Shown: positions 17,283 through 25,380, numbered from the stretch's first letter. The stretch: 64,000 bases of DNA from Nocardioides cavernae (GCF_013410035.1 NZ_JACCBW010000001.1:1054001-1118000); one strand, 5' to 3'. The notes: generated by a model from the letters alone, not told the origin. Program-made: numbers and translations.

Positions 17283-19033
17283 TGGCCGTAGTGGTCGCGG
17301 TTGGGCAGGCCCATCTCGTCGCGGATGCCGTTCTCGGTCAGCCCGAAGTCGTGGTCGGGGTCGATGACCTCCGGCGTCGACGGGTCGTTGTCGTGGTCGA
17401 TCGGCAGGCCCGTGGCCTGGCGCTCGCCGGTCTTGTAGCCGTGGTCCGTCGTGTCGTCGCCGTTGTAGGGCGTCGGCTCGAAGGTGCCGTTCATGTAGTC
17501 GTAGACGTGCGCGAACTCGTGGTAGAGCACCACGACCGGCGGCGCACCGCGGAAGTCGTCGAGGCGGGTGTTGTAGTTGATCACCGAGTTGGTGCCGTCG
17601 GTCGACGCGGTGCTGTTGTCGGGGTCGGCGGGGTTGTGGTACTCGCGGATCGTCAGCGTGTCGGGGCCGTCGGCGATGTGGCCCTGCAGGTTGGCGATCA
17701 TCTGCTGGCCCTCGGGCGAGCTGGCCAGCATCTGGAGATCGGCCTGGACCCGCTCGACGAACTCGGGGCTGCCCTCGATCGTGATGCCGGCCAGGCCGTC
17801 GGGGATCTCGATCGTGACCGTGGACTCGACGTCGGTGTTGACGTCACCGGCCTCGCCGTTGGCGGTGTCGGTGCCGGTGCCGCCCTGCGTGGTGTCGTTG
17901 CCGCGGCCGGCGTAGGAGACGTCGTCTCCCGATCCGCCGCGGAGGGTGTCGTCGCCGTCGCCGCCCGACAGGATGTCGTTGCCGTGGCCACCGGACAGCG
18001 TGTCGTTGCCGGTGCCGCCCTCGAGGTAGTCCTGCTCGGCGCCTCCGACGAGGAGGTCGTCGCCGCTGAGGCCGTAGAGGGTGTCGCGGCCCTCCCCTCC
18101 CGAGACGACGTCGTTGCCGCCCTGGCCGTTGAGGTAGTCCTGGCCCGCGCCCCCGGAGACGCGGTCGTCGCCCGCGCCGGCGTCGATGTTGTCGTCGTCG
18201 TCGAGGCCCAGGAGGGTGTCGTTGCCGTCGCCGCCGGTGAGGTTGTCGCGGCCACCGCTGCCGATCAGCGTGAAGCTGACGCCCCCGCCCTGCGGCACCG
18301 TGATCGTGTCGTTGCCGTCGCCGCCGCGGACCACGACCTCCTGCCCGGCGGGGACGGTGTGGCTGGTGCCGTTGACGGTGACGGTCTGCACGCCCGTGAC
18401 GGGGTCGACGCTGATCGAGATGTCGTCGTCGCCGTCGGTGCCGTTCACGATGACGCGGTCGCCGACCACGACGATGCCGACGTCGTGGCTGCCGGTCGGG
18501 ACGGTGAAGCCGTCGGTGGTGCCGTCGGCCACCGACGCCCACTCACCCGCGGTGCGGTTCCAGGCGTCCGTGGCGGCCGTGAGGGCGGCGGCGTCCTCGG
18601 CGAGCTCGGCGTCGAGCCGGGCGCGCACCTCGGTGGCGCGGTCGATCGCCGCCTGGACGCGGGCCGACTCGGCGTCGTCGCGCGGCTGGAAGGTCACGGA
18701 CCCGGCGGAGACCGTCGACGGGACGTCGGCCACCCCCGCCCACGAGCTGTCGAGCTGGGACTGCGCCTGGCGTACGGACCCGGCCGCGCGCTGCAGCGCG
18801 GTCGAGACCCGCGCGGCGGAGTTCGTCGCCTCGTCGATCGACGTCACCAGCGTGCGGCGGTGCGCGTCGTAGGAGGTCGCGCTTTCGCCCTCCCAGGTCC
18901 CGAGGACCCCGCTGGCGCGGTTGTTGACCGAGGTCGCGGACTCGTCGACGCGCTCGGCCATGTCGAGCCACGCCGCCGCAGCAGCGTCGAGCGTCTCGGG
19001 ACGGGCCGCGAGGTCCCAGATCCCGCTGGCCAT
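17279..19033 (-). CDS. WXG100-RTX-M91 metallopeptidase, candidate polymorphic toxin
   Basis: 584 residues in three parts. Residues 1-110 form a WXG100 hairpin (LGTWEGESATSYDAHRR). After a helical linker and a beta region, residues about 260-395 hold some 15 RTX nonapeptides of the GGxGxDxLx kind (GGTGNDTLSGGHGNDILSGG), which bind calcium and fold outside the cell. Residues about 410-584 look like peptidase family M91, known from the NleD effector: VVVLYHEFAHVYDYMNG with the zinc site HEFAH (about 505-509), then GERQATGLP and TENGIRDEMGLPNR, an end typical of M91 proteins in actinobacteria. The ATG at 19033 overlaps the upstream stop by one base (TGATG). The fusion suggests type VII-dependent export, calcium-triggered folding and proteolysis of a target. 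Confidence 0.82.
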   Translation of the reverse strand: MASGIWDLAARPETLDAAAAAWLDMAERVDESATSVNNRASGVLGTWEGESATSYDAHRRTLVTSIDEATNSAARVSTALQRAAGSVRQAQSQLDSSWAGVADVPSTVSAGSVTFQPRDDAESARVQAAIDRATEVRARLDAELAEDAAALTAATDAWNRTAGEWASVADGTTDGFTVPTGSHDVGIVVVGDRVIVNGTDGDDDISISVDPVTGVQTVTVNGTSHTVPAGQEVVVRGGDGNDTITVPQGGGVSFTLIGSGGRDNLTGGDGNDTLLGLDDDDNIDAGAGDDRVSGGAGQDYLNGQGGNDVVSGGEGRDTLYGLSGDDLLVGGAEQDYLEGGTGNDTLSGGHGNDILSGGDGDDTLRGGSGDDVSYAGRGNDTTQGGTGTDTANGEAGDVNTDVESTVTIEIPDGLAGITIEGSPEFVERVQADLQMLASSPEGQQMIANLQGHIADGPDTLTIREYHNPADPDNSTASTDGTNSVINYNTRLDDFRGAPPVVVLYHEFAHVYDYMNGTFEPTPYNGDDTTDHGYKTGERQATGLPIDHDNDPSTPEVIDPDHDFGLTENGIRDEMGLPNRDHYGQ

Positions 19034-19377
19034 CAGACCGCCCTCCGGCCGCCGCCGGCGCCGCCCTGGAGCCCGGCCTGCCCGGCGCGGTAGGTCGCCG
19101 CCGTGGACTCGTCGGTCGTGCTCATGTCGAAGGCGACGGCGTAGAGGTCGTCCATGTCCTGCTCGAGCACGGCCACGAAGCGGCCGAACACCAGGTCGGC
19201 CGACTCGGCCGTCGAGGTGTGGGCGGCGAGGAAGCTGCCGCCGCCGGCGGTGTTGCCGGCCGCACCCGCTGCCAGGGCGAGGACTCCCTGGGCACCGGTC
19301 CAGGCGTCCAGGACCTCCTGGGACGCGCTCAGGCAGGTGCCGGCGAGCTCGGAGAGCTGTTCGGGAACGGTGTACAT
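19033..19377 (-). CDS. Small EspC-like type VII partner of the WXG-RTX-M91 protein
   Basis: 114 residues, helical. YTVPEQLSELAGTCLSASQEVLDAWTGAQGVL at the start and AVLEQDMDDLYAVAFDMS in the middle resemble the small ESX-type helical proteins that precede LXG/WXG toxins. The ATG at 19377 has GAGGA about 5 nt upstream. It is the first gene of a three-gene operon, with a one-base overlap to the toxin-like gene. It probably acts as a secretion partner by analogy with EspC or Lap proteins; this is not shown by sequence identity I can measure. Confidence 0.65.
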   Translation of the reverse strand: MYTVPEQLSELAGTCLSASQEVLDAWTGAQGVLALAAGAAGNTAGGGSFLAAHTSTAESADLVFGRFVAVLEQDMDDLYAVAFDMSTTDESTAATYRAGQAGLQGGAGGGRRAV

Positions 19378-19513
19378 GGCGGTCCTCGTCCTTCGCTGGT
19401 CGTAGCCGGGAACTACCCGCCCCACGCCCGGCCGAAACGCGGGCATGCCCTCCCGGACCTTCGGGTACGCAGCAGACCGGCACCCACGCGGTGCACCGGG
19501 AGGAGGACGGCAC

Positions 19514-20341
19514 GTGGCGCGGATCGGCATCTCCGGCTGGCGGTACGCCGGCTGGCGCGGGCGGTTCTACCCGCCCGGGCTGCCGCAGCGCAGCGAGCTG
19601 GCGTACGTCGGCGAGCGGCTGACCGCCGTCGAGGTCAACGGGTCCTTCTACTCGCTGCAGCGGGCGTCGAGCTGGCGCTCCTGGGCCGAGCAGGTGCCCG
19701 ACGACTTCGTCTTCGCCGTCAAGGGTCCGCGGTTCATCACCCACATGAAGAAGCTCACCGACGTCGAGGCACCGCTGGGGACCTTCCTCGCCTCCGGCGT
19801 CCTCACGCTCGGCGAGCGGCTCGGCCCGCTGCTGTGGCAGCTCCCGCCCAACCTCGGCTTCCACCCCGACCGGCTCGCCGCGTTCTTCGACCTGCTCCCC
19901 CGGCGTACGTCCGACGCCGCGTCGTACGCCGCCGCGCACCACGACGCCGACAAGCTCAAGGAGCCCGCCGTCACCACGGCACCGGTCGACCGGGCGCTCC
20001 ACCACGTGCTCGAGGTGCGGCACCCGTCCTTCCGGACCCCGGAGTTCTGCGAGCTGCTGCGCGCGCACGACATCGGCATGGTCGTCGCGGACTCGGCGGG
20101 CACGTGGCCGATGTTCGACGAGGTCACGAGCTCGGTGGTGCACGTGCGCCTGCACGGCGACGAGGAGCTGTACGCCAGCGGCTACTCCGACGCCGCCCTC
20201 GACCGCTGGGCCGAGAAGGTCCGCGGCTGGGAGGCCGACGGGCTCGAGGTGCACGTCTACTTCGACAACGACGCCAAGGTGCACGCCCCGTTCGACGCCC
20301 TCGCGCTGCAGGAGCGGCTGGGGATCACTCCCGCCGGCTGA
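19514..20341 (+). CDS. DUF72 (YecE-like) protein
   Basis: 275 residues, a TIM-barrel protein of the DUF72 family. IGISGWRYAGWRGRFYPPGL at the N-terminus, VEVNGSFYSL (strand 2) and FAVKGPRFITHMKKL are the family hallmarks, and VYFDNDAKVHAP closes the barrel. The biochemical function of DUF72 is not established. The GTG at 19514 is fixed by a perfect AGGAGG at 19501-19506, seven bases upstream; the frame extends further but without this site. Its last 85 bp overlap the end of the convergent gene at 20257-21408. Confidence 0.93.
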   Translation: MARIGISGWRYAGWRGRFYPPGLPQRSELAYVGERLTAVEVNGSFYSLQRASSWRSWAEQVPDDFVFAVKGPRFITHMKKLTDVEAPLGTFLASGVLTLGERLGPLLWQLPPNLGFHPDRLAAFFDLLPRRTSDAASYAAAHHDADKLKEPAVTTAPVDRALHHVLEVRHPSFRTPEFCELLRAHDIGMVVADSAGTWPMFDEVTSSVVHVRLHGDEELYASGYSDAALDRWAEKVRGWEADGLEVHVYFDNDAKVHAPFDALALQERLGITPAG

Positions 20342-21408
20342 CCGGGGAACCACCTGCACGCCTCGGGCCCCCGATCCCCCTGCGGTCGGTTCCCCGGCCG
20401 GTCGTACGCCCGGTGGTGCTCGCGCATGATCGTGTCGAGGGCGAGCTCGTCCGCGTCGGGCAACGGCTGTGCGGGCACGAACGCGCCGAGCCGCCAGAGG
20501 CGCTCGGGCCCGGGCAGCCGGAGCGAGCGGTCGTACGCCCCGCGCATCCGCTCGCGCCACACGCGCTCGCTGTCACCGGCCACGATGACGAAGCCCTCCA
20601 GGCCCAGCCCCCGCAGGGCGTGTGCGCGCGCCTCGTCGCGTCGCTGCCGCTCCCGGCTGCGGTGCGCGGCCCCGTTGTACTCCCCGTAGGTCCCGGCGAC
20701 GTCCTCGAGGAGGTCGACCACGGCGACCACACGGCCCGTCAGGTCGAGCACCTCGCGGTTCATCAGCGGGCGCGGCAGGCCCAGGTCGCCCTCCCACACC
20801 TGCAGCATCTCCGACTCCTTCGGCGAGCGGCACTCCCCGCACGCCCGCTCGAGGGCGTACGCCACTGCCTCGTGCCGACTCGCACGGGAGGCGAGGTCGC
20901 GGACGACCGCGAGGTCGACCACCCGCGCCGCGAGCGCCATGTCGACCATGACGCCCGCGAGCCGTGCGGACGTCGCGCGGCGCACCTCGTGGAGCAGGGC
21001 GGTCTCGCTCGGCGCGCACGGGACGCCGTACCTGTCGACGGGCTCGGGCAGACGACGACGCGTGCGCTCCACCCGCACCCCTGCCCCGCGGATGCGTGAG
21101 GCGTGCGGCAGCAGCACCGGCACCTCGCCGCCCTGGACCCACTGCCCGTCGAACCACGCAGCCCCGGCGAGCCTCAGCGCGGCCCAGCCGGTCACCATCC
21201 CGCCCGCGGGCAGGCGGACCGCCGCCTCGAGGATCCGCTGCTCGACGGTCGGCTCGACGTCGGACGGGACCACGAGCCCGTGGCTGGTCGTACGCCAGCG
21301 CGGTCCCGCCGCCGTCCCCCGTCGGGGTCCGGACCGTCCCGTGGGGTCCACCCGGACCGGGCGGACGAGGACCGTCGGCGGAGGGCAGCGTGGGTGGAAG
21401 TCGGACAC
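20257..21408 (-). CDS. AbiEi/DUF559-like protein with nuclease-fold C-terminus
   Basis: 383 residues. The family is known to me from Nocardioidaceae as uncharacterised proteins with an AbiEi-like front and a DUF559/VSR-like back. VRVDPTGRSGPRRG and RWRTTSHGLVVPSDV come first, then VTGWAALRLAGAAWFDG. In the C-terminal part VVAVVDLLEDVAGTYGEYNG followed by HRSRERQRRD looks like the D...ExN-G core of the PD-(D/E)XK fold. It may act on DNA, either as an orphan antitoxin or nuclease. The GTG at 21408 is the most N-terminal start that keeps the family's usual beginning; there is no clear ribosome site. The last 28 codons overlap the DUF72 gene on the other strand. A tandem palindrome array lies upstream. 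Confidence 0.7.
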   Translation of the reverse strand: MSDFHPRCPPPTVLVRPVRVDPTGRSGPRRGTAAGPRWRTTSHGLVVPSDVEPTVEQRILEAAVRLPAGGMVTGWAALRLAGAAWFDGQWVQGGEVPVLLPHASRIRGAGVRVERTRRRLPEPVDRYGVPCAPSETALLHEVRRATSARLAGVMVDMALAARVVDLAVVRDLASRASRHEAVAYALERACGECRSPKESEMLQVWEGDLGLPRPLMNREVLDLTGRVVAVVDLLEDVAGTYGEYNGAAHRSRERQRRDEARAHALRGLGLEGFVIVAGDSERVWRERMRGAYDRSLRLPGPERLWRLGAFVPAQPLPDADELALDTIMREHHRAYDRPGNRPQGDRGPEACRWFPGQPAGVIPSRSCSARASNGACTLASLSK

Positions 21409-21544
21409 GGGTGATGCCTGCCCGCCACCGGACGCCGTACACCCACCAGCTCCTTGCCTGTGGACGAGCGGGTCGGGGAACCATCCGCAGGCTCTGACGG
21501 CCCGACGGCCTGCACCTCGTTCCCCGGACACGACCACATCCCCA

Positions 21545-21610
21545 CTCAAGCGGTCATGTGGTCGCTCAAGCGGTCATGTGGTCGCTCAAGCGGTCATGTG
21601 GCCGCTCATG
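21545..21610. repeat. Tandem array of the palindromic repeat, 20-bp period
   Basis: Three head-to-tail units at 21545-21564, 21565-21584 and 21585-21604, each starting CTCAAGCGGTCATGTGG and ending TCG or CCG, then CTCATG. A weaker half unit (CGACCACATCCC) precedes them. The core CATGTG replaces the CATATG of the single copies elsewhere. A 20-bp period places all units on nearly the same helix face. There are no spacers as in CRISPR. The array sits in the 219-bp gap upstream of the AbiEi/DUF559-like gene; nothing else is recognisable in that gap. Confidence 0.9.
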
Positions 21611-21627
21611 TCGCGCCCCGGCCGGGC

Positions 21628-21813
21628 TCACTCCCGCCGGCGCGCCGCCACGAGGACGAGCGCGACGCCGAAGCCCGCGAGGATCGGGCCGATGATCGCC
21701 CACGTCGTCTGGCCGGACATGGCGCTGCCGCCGACCACGTCGAGCCCCTGGAGCGTCCAGAGCGCGCCCATGAGGACCATCACCACGCCGAGCGCGATGC
21801 CGAGCGGGCGCAT
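21628..21813 (-). CDS. Small two-helix membrane protein
   Basis: 61 residues with two membrane segments (IALGVVMVLMGALWTLQGL and WAIIGPILAGFGVALVLVAA) and a basic C-terminus (ARRRE). Small proteins of this kind are frequent in actinobacteria and have no known function. Its start overlaps the stop of the acyl-CoA ligase gene (TGATG), so it is translated from the same message. Confidence 0.75.
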   Translation of the reverse strand: MRPLGIALGVVMVLMGALWTLQGLDVVGGSAMSGQTTWAIIGPILAGFGVALVLVAARRRE

Positions 21814-23378
21814 CAGCTGAGCTCCCGCTTCAGGATCTTGCCGGTCGCGGTCATGGGCAGGGCGTCGACGAACTCCACGACGCGAGGGTACTTGTAGCCC
21901 GCCATCTGCTCCTTCGCCCAGGCGACGAGCTCGTCCTCAGTCACCGTGGCCCCGTCGTTGCGGATCACGACGGCCTTGATCTCCTCGCCGTGGCTCTCGT
22001 GCGGGACACCGATGACGGCGGCGAGCGAGACGTCCGGGTGGGTGAGGAGGACCTCCTCGATCTCGCGGGGGTACACGTTGTAGCCGCCGCGGATGATCAT
22101 GTCCTTGGACCGGTCGACGATGTAGTACCACCCGTCGGCGTCCTTGCGGCCGAGGTCGCCGGAGCGGAACCAGCCGTCGACGATCGCCTCCGCGGTCGCG
22201 TCGGGACGTCCGTAGTAGCCCTTCATGATGTTGGGGCCCTTGATCGCGATCTCGCCGACGACGTCCTCGCCCTCGCCGAGGTCATCCCGCACGCCGGGCT
22301 CCGGGTTGATGAGCTTCATCTCGACCCCGGGGATGGGCTTGCCGATCGAGCCCACACGCACCGGCTCGCCGTACACCGAGAAGCTCGCCACCGGGGACGT
22401 CTCCGACAGGCCGTAGCCCTCCAGGATCGTGACCCCGAAACGGCGCTCGAAGTCCTTGTGCACCTCGACCGGCAGGGCCGAGCCGCCCGCGACCGCGACC
22501 CGCACCGTCTCGGCGACCGTACGCACGTCGACGCCCGAGTCGTCGAGCGCGCCGAGCAGCCCCCAGTACATCGTCGGGACGCCCGCGAAGAAGGTGACGC
22601 GCTCCTTCTCCATCAGCTGCAGCGCCGGGCCGGCCTCGAAGCGGGGCAGCAGCACGACGGTGCCGCCGAAGGCGAAGCCGGCGTTCTGGATGACGGTCTG
22701 GCCGAAGGAGTGGAACAGCGGCAGCACGCACAGGAGCGTGTCCGGGCGCTCGGCCGAGGCGCCGAACAGCGCGTCGCTCGCGGTCGCGTTGGAGATCATG
22801 TTGCGGTGCATCAGCTCGGCGCCCTTGGGCTGGCCGGTGGTGCCCGACGTGTAGAGGATGACGGCCGTGTCGTCGCCGTCGACCTCGACGGTCTCGAATC
22901 TCGGCGCCTGACCGGCCATCGCGCGGCCGAGCGTCTCGGTGCCCTCGATCGGCGACTCGGCGGCCGGGTCCGCGGTGATCACGAAGAAGTGCTCGCACGC
23001 GTCGGTCTGCTCGAAGCCCGCGTGTCCCTCCGCCCCGATCGGCAGGTCGGGCGTGCCCTGGAAGCAGAAGTACGCCTTCGCGTCCGAGTCGTCGAGGTGG
23101 TAGGCGACCTCGCGCCCCTTGAGGAGCACGTTGAGCGGCACTACGGTCGCGCCGGCCTTGAGGATCCCGTAGTAGACGATCGGGAAGTACGGCAGGTTCG
23201 GGCAGCTCAGCGCCACCTTGTCCCCCGGCTCGATGCCGCGCGAGACGAGCAGGTTGGCCACCTGCGACGCGGCGGCGTCGACCTGGGCGTACGTCAGGCG
23301 GGTGTCGCCAAGGACGACGGCCGTACGGTCGGGATAGGCCTCGGCGGAGCGCTCGAGCAGCGAGGAGAGGTTCGGCAT
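21813..23378 (-). CDS. Long-chain fatty acid-CoA ligase (AMP-binding)
   Basis: 521 residues, the typical size of medium/long-chain FadD-type enzymes. ILYTSGTTGQPKGAELMH is the P-loop-like A3 motif (about residue 173), GYGLSETSPVASF the A5 motif, GWFRSGDLGRKDADG the A7 motif with the ribose-binding Asp, DMIIRGGYNVYPREIEE the A8 hinge, and PMTATGKILKREL holds the catalytic Lys (about residue 517). The enzyme activates a carboxylic acid as AMP ester and transfers it to CoA. Its exact substrate is unclear. The ATG at 23378 lies 6 nt after a TAGGTT box. It forms an operon with the small membrane protein. Confidence 0.94.
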   Translation of the reverse strand: MPNLSSLLERSAEAYPDRTAVVLGDTRLTYAQVDAAASQVANLLVSRGIEPGDKVALSCPNLPYFPIVYYGILKAGATVVPLNVLLKGREVAYHLDDSDAKAYFCFQGTPDLPIGAEGHAGFEQTDACEHFFVITADPAAESPIEGTETLGRAMAGQAPRFETVEVDGDDTAVILYTSGTTGQPKGAELMHRNMISNATASDALFGASAERPDTLLCVLPLFHSFGQTVIQNAGFAFGGTVVLLPRFEAGPALQLMEKERVTFFAGVPTMYWGLLGALDDSGVDVRTVAETVRVAVAGGSALPVEVHKDFERRFGVTILEGYGLSETSPVASFSVYGEPVRVGSIGKPIPGVEMKLINPEPGVRDDLGEGEDVVGEIAIKGPNIMKGYYGRPDATAEAIVDGWFRSGDLGRKDADGWYYIVDRSKDMIIRGGYNVYPREIEEVLLTHPDVSLAAVIGVPHESHGEEIKAVVIRNDGATVTEDELVAWAKEQMAGYKYPRVVEFVDALPMTATGKILKRELS

Positions 23379-23384
23379 GCGGCC

Positions 23385-23390
23385 AACCTA
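23385..23390 (-). promoter_or_regulatory. Candidate leaderless -10 box of the acyl-CoA ligase gene
   Basis: Minus-strand TAGGTT, 6 nt before the ATG at 23378, with no ribosome binding site between. Confidence 0.45.
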
Positions 23391-23410
23391 CTCACCGGGC
23401 GTGAGCGGCG

Positions 23411-23863
23411 TCACTCGTTCGGAGGACCCTCGAGCCGGGCTGCGATCCGGTGGCCCGCGGTGCGCAGGTCGGCGGCGATGGCACGCTTTGCCAGCAGGCC
23501 GGAGCTGCCGGCCGCCACGGCGTACAGCCCCGAGCCGGACACCTCCCCCTCGGCGGTCACCCGGCACCCGCCGGACATCGCGGTGAAGCGCAGCCGCAGG
23601 CTGGCCCGGACGCCGCGCCACGTGCCGACCTCCGCCCACGTGCGGTAGGGCACGAGCTCGGTGACGACCAGGCTGGGCCGCACGCCGACCACCGTGAGCT
23701 CGGTCCAGGCCTGGCCGAGGTGCGGCTCCTCGTCGTCGGGGACGTCCACCGAGAGCAGGCTGGACTGCCACTCCGGGCGGTTGCGCGGGTCGACCAGGTA
23801 GGTGAAGGCCTGCTCCGGCGTGTGCGGCATCTCCACCGACGCGGTGAAGCTCCGCGTGGTCAG
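23411..23863 (-). CDS. SRPBCC-family protein with an apparent CTG start
   Basis: 150 residues of the START/Bet v1-like (polyketide cyclase-like) fold. TTRSFTASVEMPHTPEQAFTY gives the first strand and helix, DPRNRPEWQSSL the conserved loop, and the rest alternates beta strands up to a long C-terminal helix (LLAKRAIAADLRTAGHRIA). Such proteins bind hydrophobic ligands. The first strand cannot be reached from any ATG. The frame has no ATG, GTG or TTG before it, but CTG at 23861-23863 overlaps the purC stop as CTGA with GGGGAG five bases upstream. A GTG at 23836 would cut the first strand. I therefore propose a coupled CTG start. Confidence 0.75.
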   Translation of the reverse strand: MTTRSFTASVEMPHTPEQAFTYLVDPRNRPEWQSSLLSVDVPDDEEPHLGQAWTELTVVGVRPSLVVTELVPYRTWAEVGTWRGVRASLRLRFTAMSGGCRVTAEGEVSGSGLYAVAAGSSGLLAKRAIAADLRTAGHRIAARLEGPPNE

Positions 23864-24765
23864 AACGTCTCCCCGGTGAGCAGCTCGTAGGCCTCGACGT
23901 AGCGGCGGCGGGTGCGCTCGACCACGGCGTCGGGCAGGGGCGGCGGGGCCTCGCCGGAGTGGCGGTCCCACCCGGACTCGCCGGTCAGCCAGTCGCGGAC
24001 GATCTGCTTGTCGTACGACGCCTGCGCCCGGCCGGGCTGCCAGTCGGCGGCCGGCCAGAAGCGGCTCGAGTCCGGGGTGAGCACCTCGTCGGCGAGGATC
24101 GTCGTGCCGGTGCCGTCGGGGCCGGTGCGCCGGCCGAACTCGAGCTTGGTGTCGGCCAGGATGATGCCGCGCTCGCGGGCCAGGGCGTGCGCCTTGTCGT
24201 AGACCTCCATGGTCAGCATCCGCAGCTCCGCGGCCGCGTCGTCGCCGACGGCCTCGACGACCGCCTCGTAGTCGACGTTCTCGTCGTGCTCGCCGAGCTC
24301 CGCCTTGGTCGCGGGCGTGAAGATCGGCTCCGGCAGGTGGCTGCCGTCCTGGAGGCCGGCCGGGAGGGGGATGCCGCACACCTCGCCCGTACGCCGGTAG
24401 TCGAGGAGGCCGGAGCCGGTGAGGTAGCCGCGGGCCACGCACTCGACGGGGAACATGTCGAGCTGCTCGCAGATGACCGCGCGTCCCGCGACGGACGCGG
24501 GCACGTCGGCCGAGACGACGTGGTTGCCGACCAGGCCGGACAGCTGCTCGAACCACCACAGCGACATCCGGGTGAGGATCTCGCCCTTGTCGGGGATGGG
24601 GGTCTCGAGGACGAAGTCGTAGGCCGAGATGCGGTCGCTGGCGACCATGAGCAGCCGGCCCTGGTGCTCACCGGAATCGACGCGGTAGAGGTCGCGGACC
24701 TTGCCGGAGTGGAGGTGCGTGGTGCCGTCGATGACGGGGGCGGTGGGGAGCTGGAGGTCGGCCAC
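23860..24765 (-). CDS. purC: SAICAR synthetase PurC
   Basis: 301 residues, the longer actinobacterial form. It joins CAIR and aspartate with ATP in step eight (counting the carboxylation) of purine synthesis. HSGKVRDLYRVD near the start, ASDRISAYDFVL, and LADTKLEFGRR with the catalytic and ATP-binding residues (about 190) identify it. DEVLTPDSSRFWP is also typical. The GTG at 24765 has TAGGCT 6 nt upstream, which fits leaderless expression. The stop overlaps the start of the SRPBCC gene, and a hypothetical gene ends 9 bp before it. Confidence 0.97.
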   Translation of the reverse strand: MADLQLPTAPVIDGTTHLHSGKVRDLYRVDSGEHQGRLLMVASDRISAYDFVLETPIPDKGEILTRMSLWWFEQLSGLVGNHVVSADVPASVAGRAVICEQLDMFPVECVARGYLTGSGLLDYRRTGEVCGIPLPAGLQDGSHLPEPIFTPATKAELGEHDENVDYEAVVEAVGDDAAAELRMLTMEVYDKAHALARERGIILADTKLEFGRRTGPDGTGTTILADEVLTPDSSRFWPAADWQPGRAQASYDKQIVRDWLTGESGWDRHSGEAPPPLPDAVVERTRRRYVEAYELLTGETF

Positions 24766-24771
24766 GTCCTG

Positions 24772-24777
24772 AGCCTA
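24772..24777 (-). promoter_or_regulatory. Candidate leaderless -10 box of purC
   Basis: Minus-strand TAGGCT, 6 nt before the GTG of purC. It overlaps the last codons of the upstream gene. Confidence 0.45.
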
Positions 24778-25242
24778 ACGGCGGCGCGACCACCAGCGCC
24801 TCGGACCGTCCGCGTCCGCCGCGTCCCCACCCGTCAGCGTGGCGATCGCCTCCCGCAGCCCCAGCGTGAGCCCGGCGGCGACGGGCGGCGTGACGAAGGT
24901 GTCGCCCGGGTCGAGGTCGAGGTCCTCGAGCGCGTCGGACAACGCGCCGAGCGGTCGGCGTACGACGTCCTGCGAGGGCTCCAGGTGCTGGTCGAGGAAC
25001 CGCGACCCGGGCCGTGTCGCCCTCCGCTCGGTGGCCAGCTCGGCGCAGCGGCTCCCCAGGCCGTCCCACGGGGACGGCTCGCCCGCGCCGATGGCCACGG
25101 CCACCTCGACCATCGCGACGGCCACCGCGTCGAAGGCCTCGTCCTGCCACTCCGCGGCGCCGAGGGCGATCGTCACGCAGCGGTCGAACTCGGCGTCGAA
25201 GACGGTGCGGAAGGTGTCCGCGGCGGGCTCCATGGGCGCCAT
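24775..25242 (-). CDS. Hypothetical protein upstream of purC
   Basis: 155 residues, no recognised family. It is largely helical and acidic in the first half (FRTVFDAEFDRCVTIALG, EWQDEAFDAVAVAMVEVAVA) and ends in a basic tail (RRWWSRRR). There is no signal peptide and no membrane segment. GDTFVTPPVAAGLTLGLREA is its most structured-looking part. A second ATG lies three codons in (25233). It ends 9 bp before purC on the same strand but has no visible promoter or ribosome site of its own. Confidence 0.6.
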   Translation of the reverse strand: MAPMEPAADTFRTVFDAEFDRCVTIALGAAEWQDEAFDAVAVAMVEVAVAIGAGEPSPWDGLGSRCAELATERRATRPGSRFLDQHLEPSQDVVRRPLGALSDALEDLDLDPGDTFVTPPVAAGLTLGLREAIATLTGGDAADADGPRRWWSRRR

Positions 25243-25275
25243 CCAACCAACCAGACGGGCGAGAGGGTGCCGATT

Positions 25276-25289
25276 CGGCTCCGGAGCCG
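25276..25289. promoter_or_regulatory. Perfect 14-bp palindrome upstream of T7-like locus B
   Basis: CGGCTCC-GGAGCCG, perfect, about 90 bp ahead of the first gene of locus B, and 33 bp from the divergent hypothetical gene. Locus A has a different 14-bp palindrome at about the same distance. Confidence 0.35.
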
Positions 25290-25380
25290 GCTCGACACGC
25301 CTAGTCTCGTCGTCGCGCGTTTCGGCGTCCGCAGGCGGGGTAGTGGTGCCTCGTCACATCACCAGGGGGTTGGATCAAGC

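Noticed and set aside
21545..21610. CRISPR array
   Set aside because: Units are directly joined with no spacers, only three, and palindromic. No cas genes are near.
23959..25380. N-terminal extension of the locus B protein back to 23959
   Set aside because: The extension is antisense to purC and the hypothetical gene, and homology with locus A starts only after the GTG at 25381.
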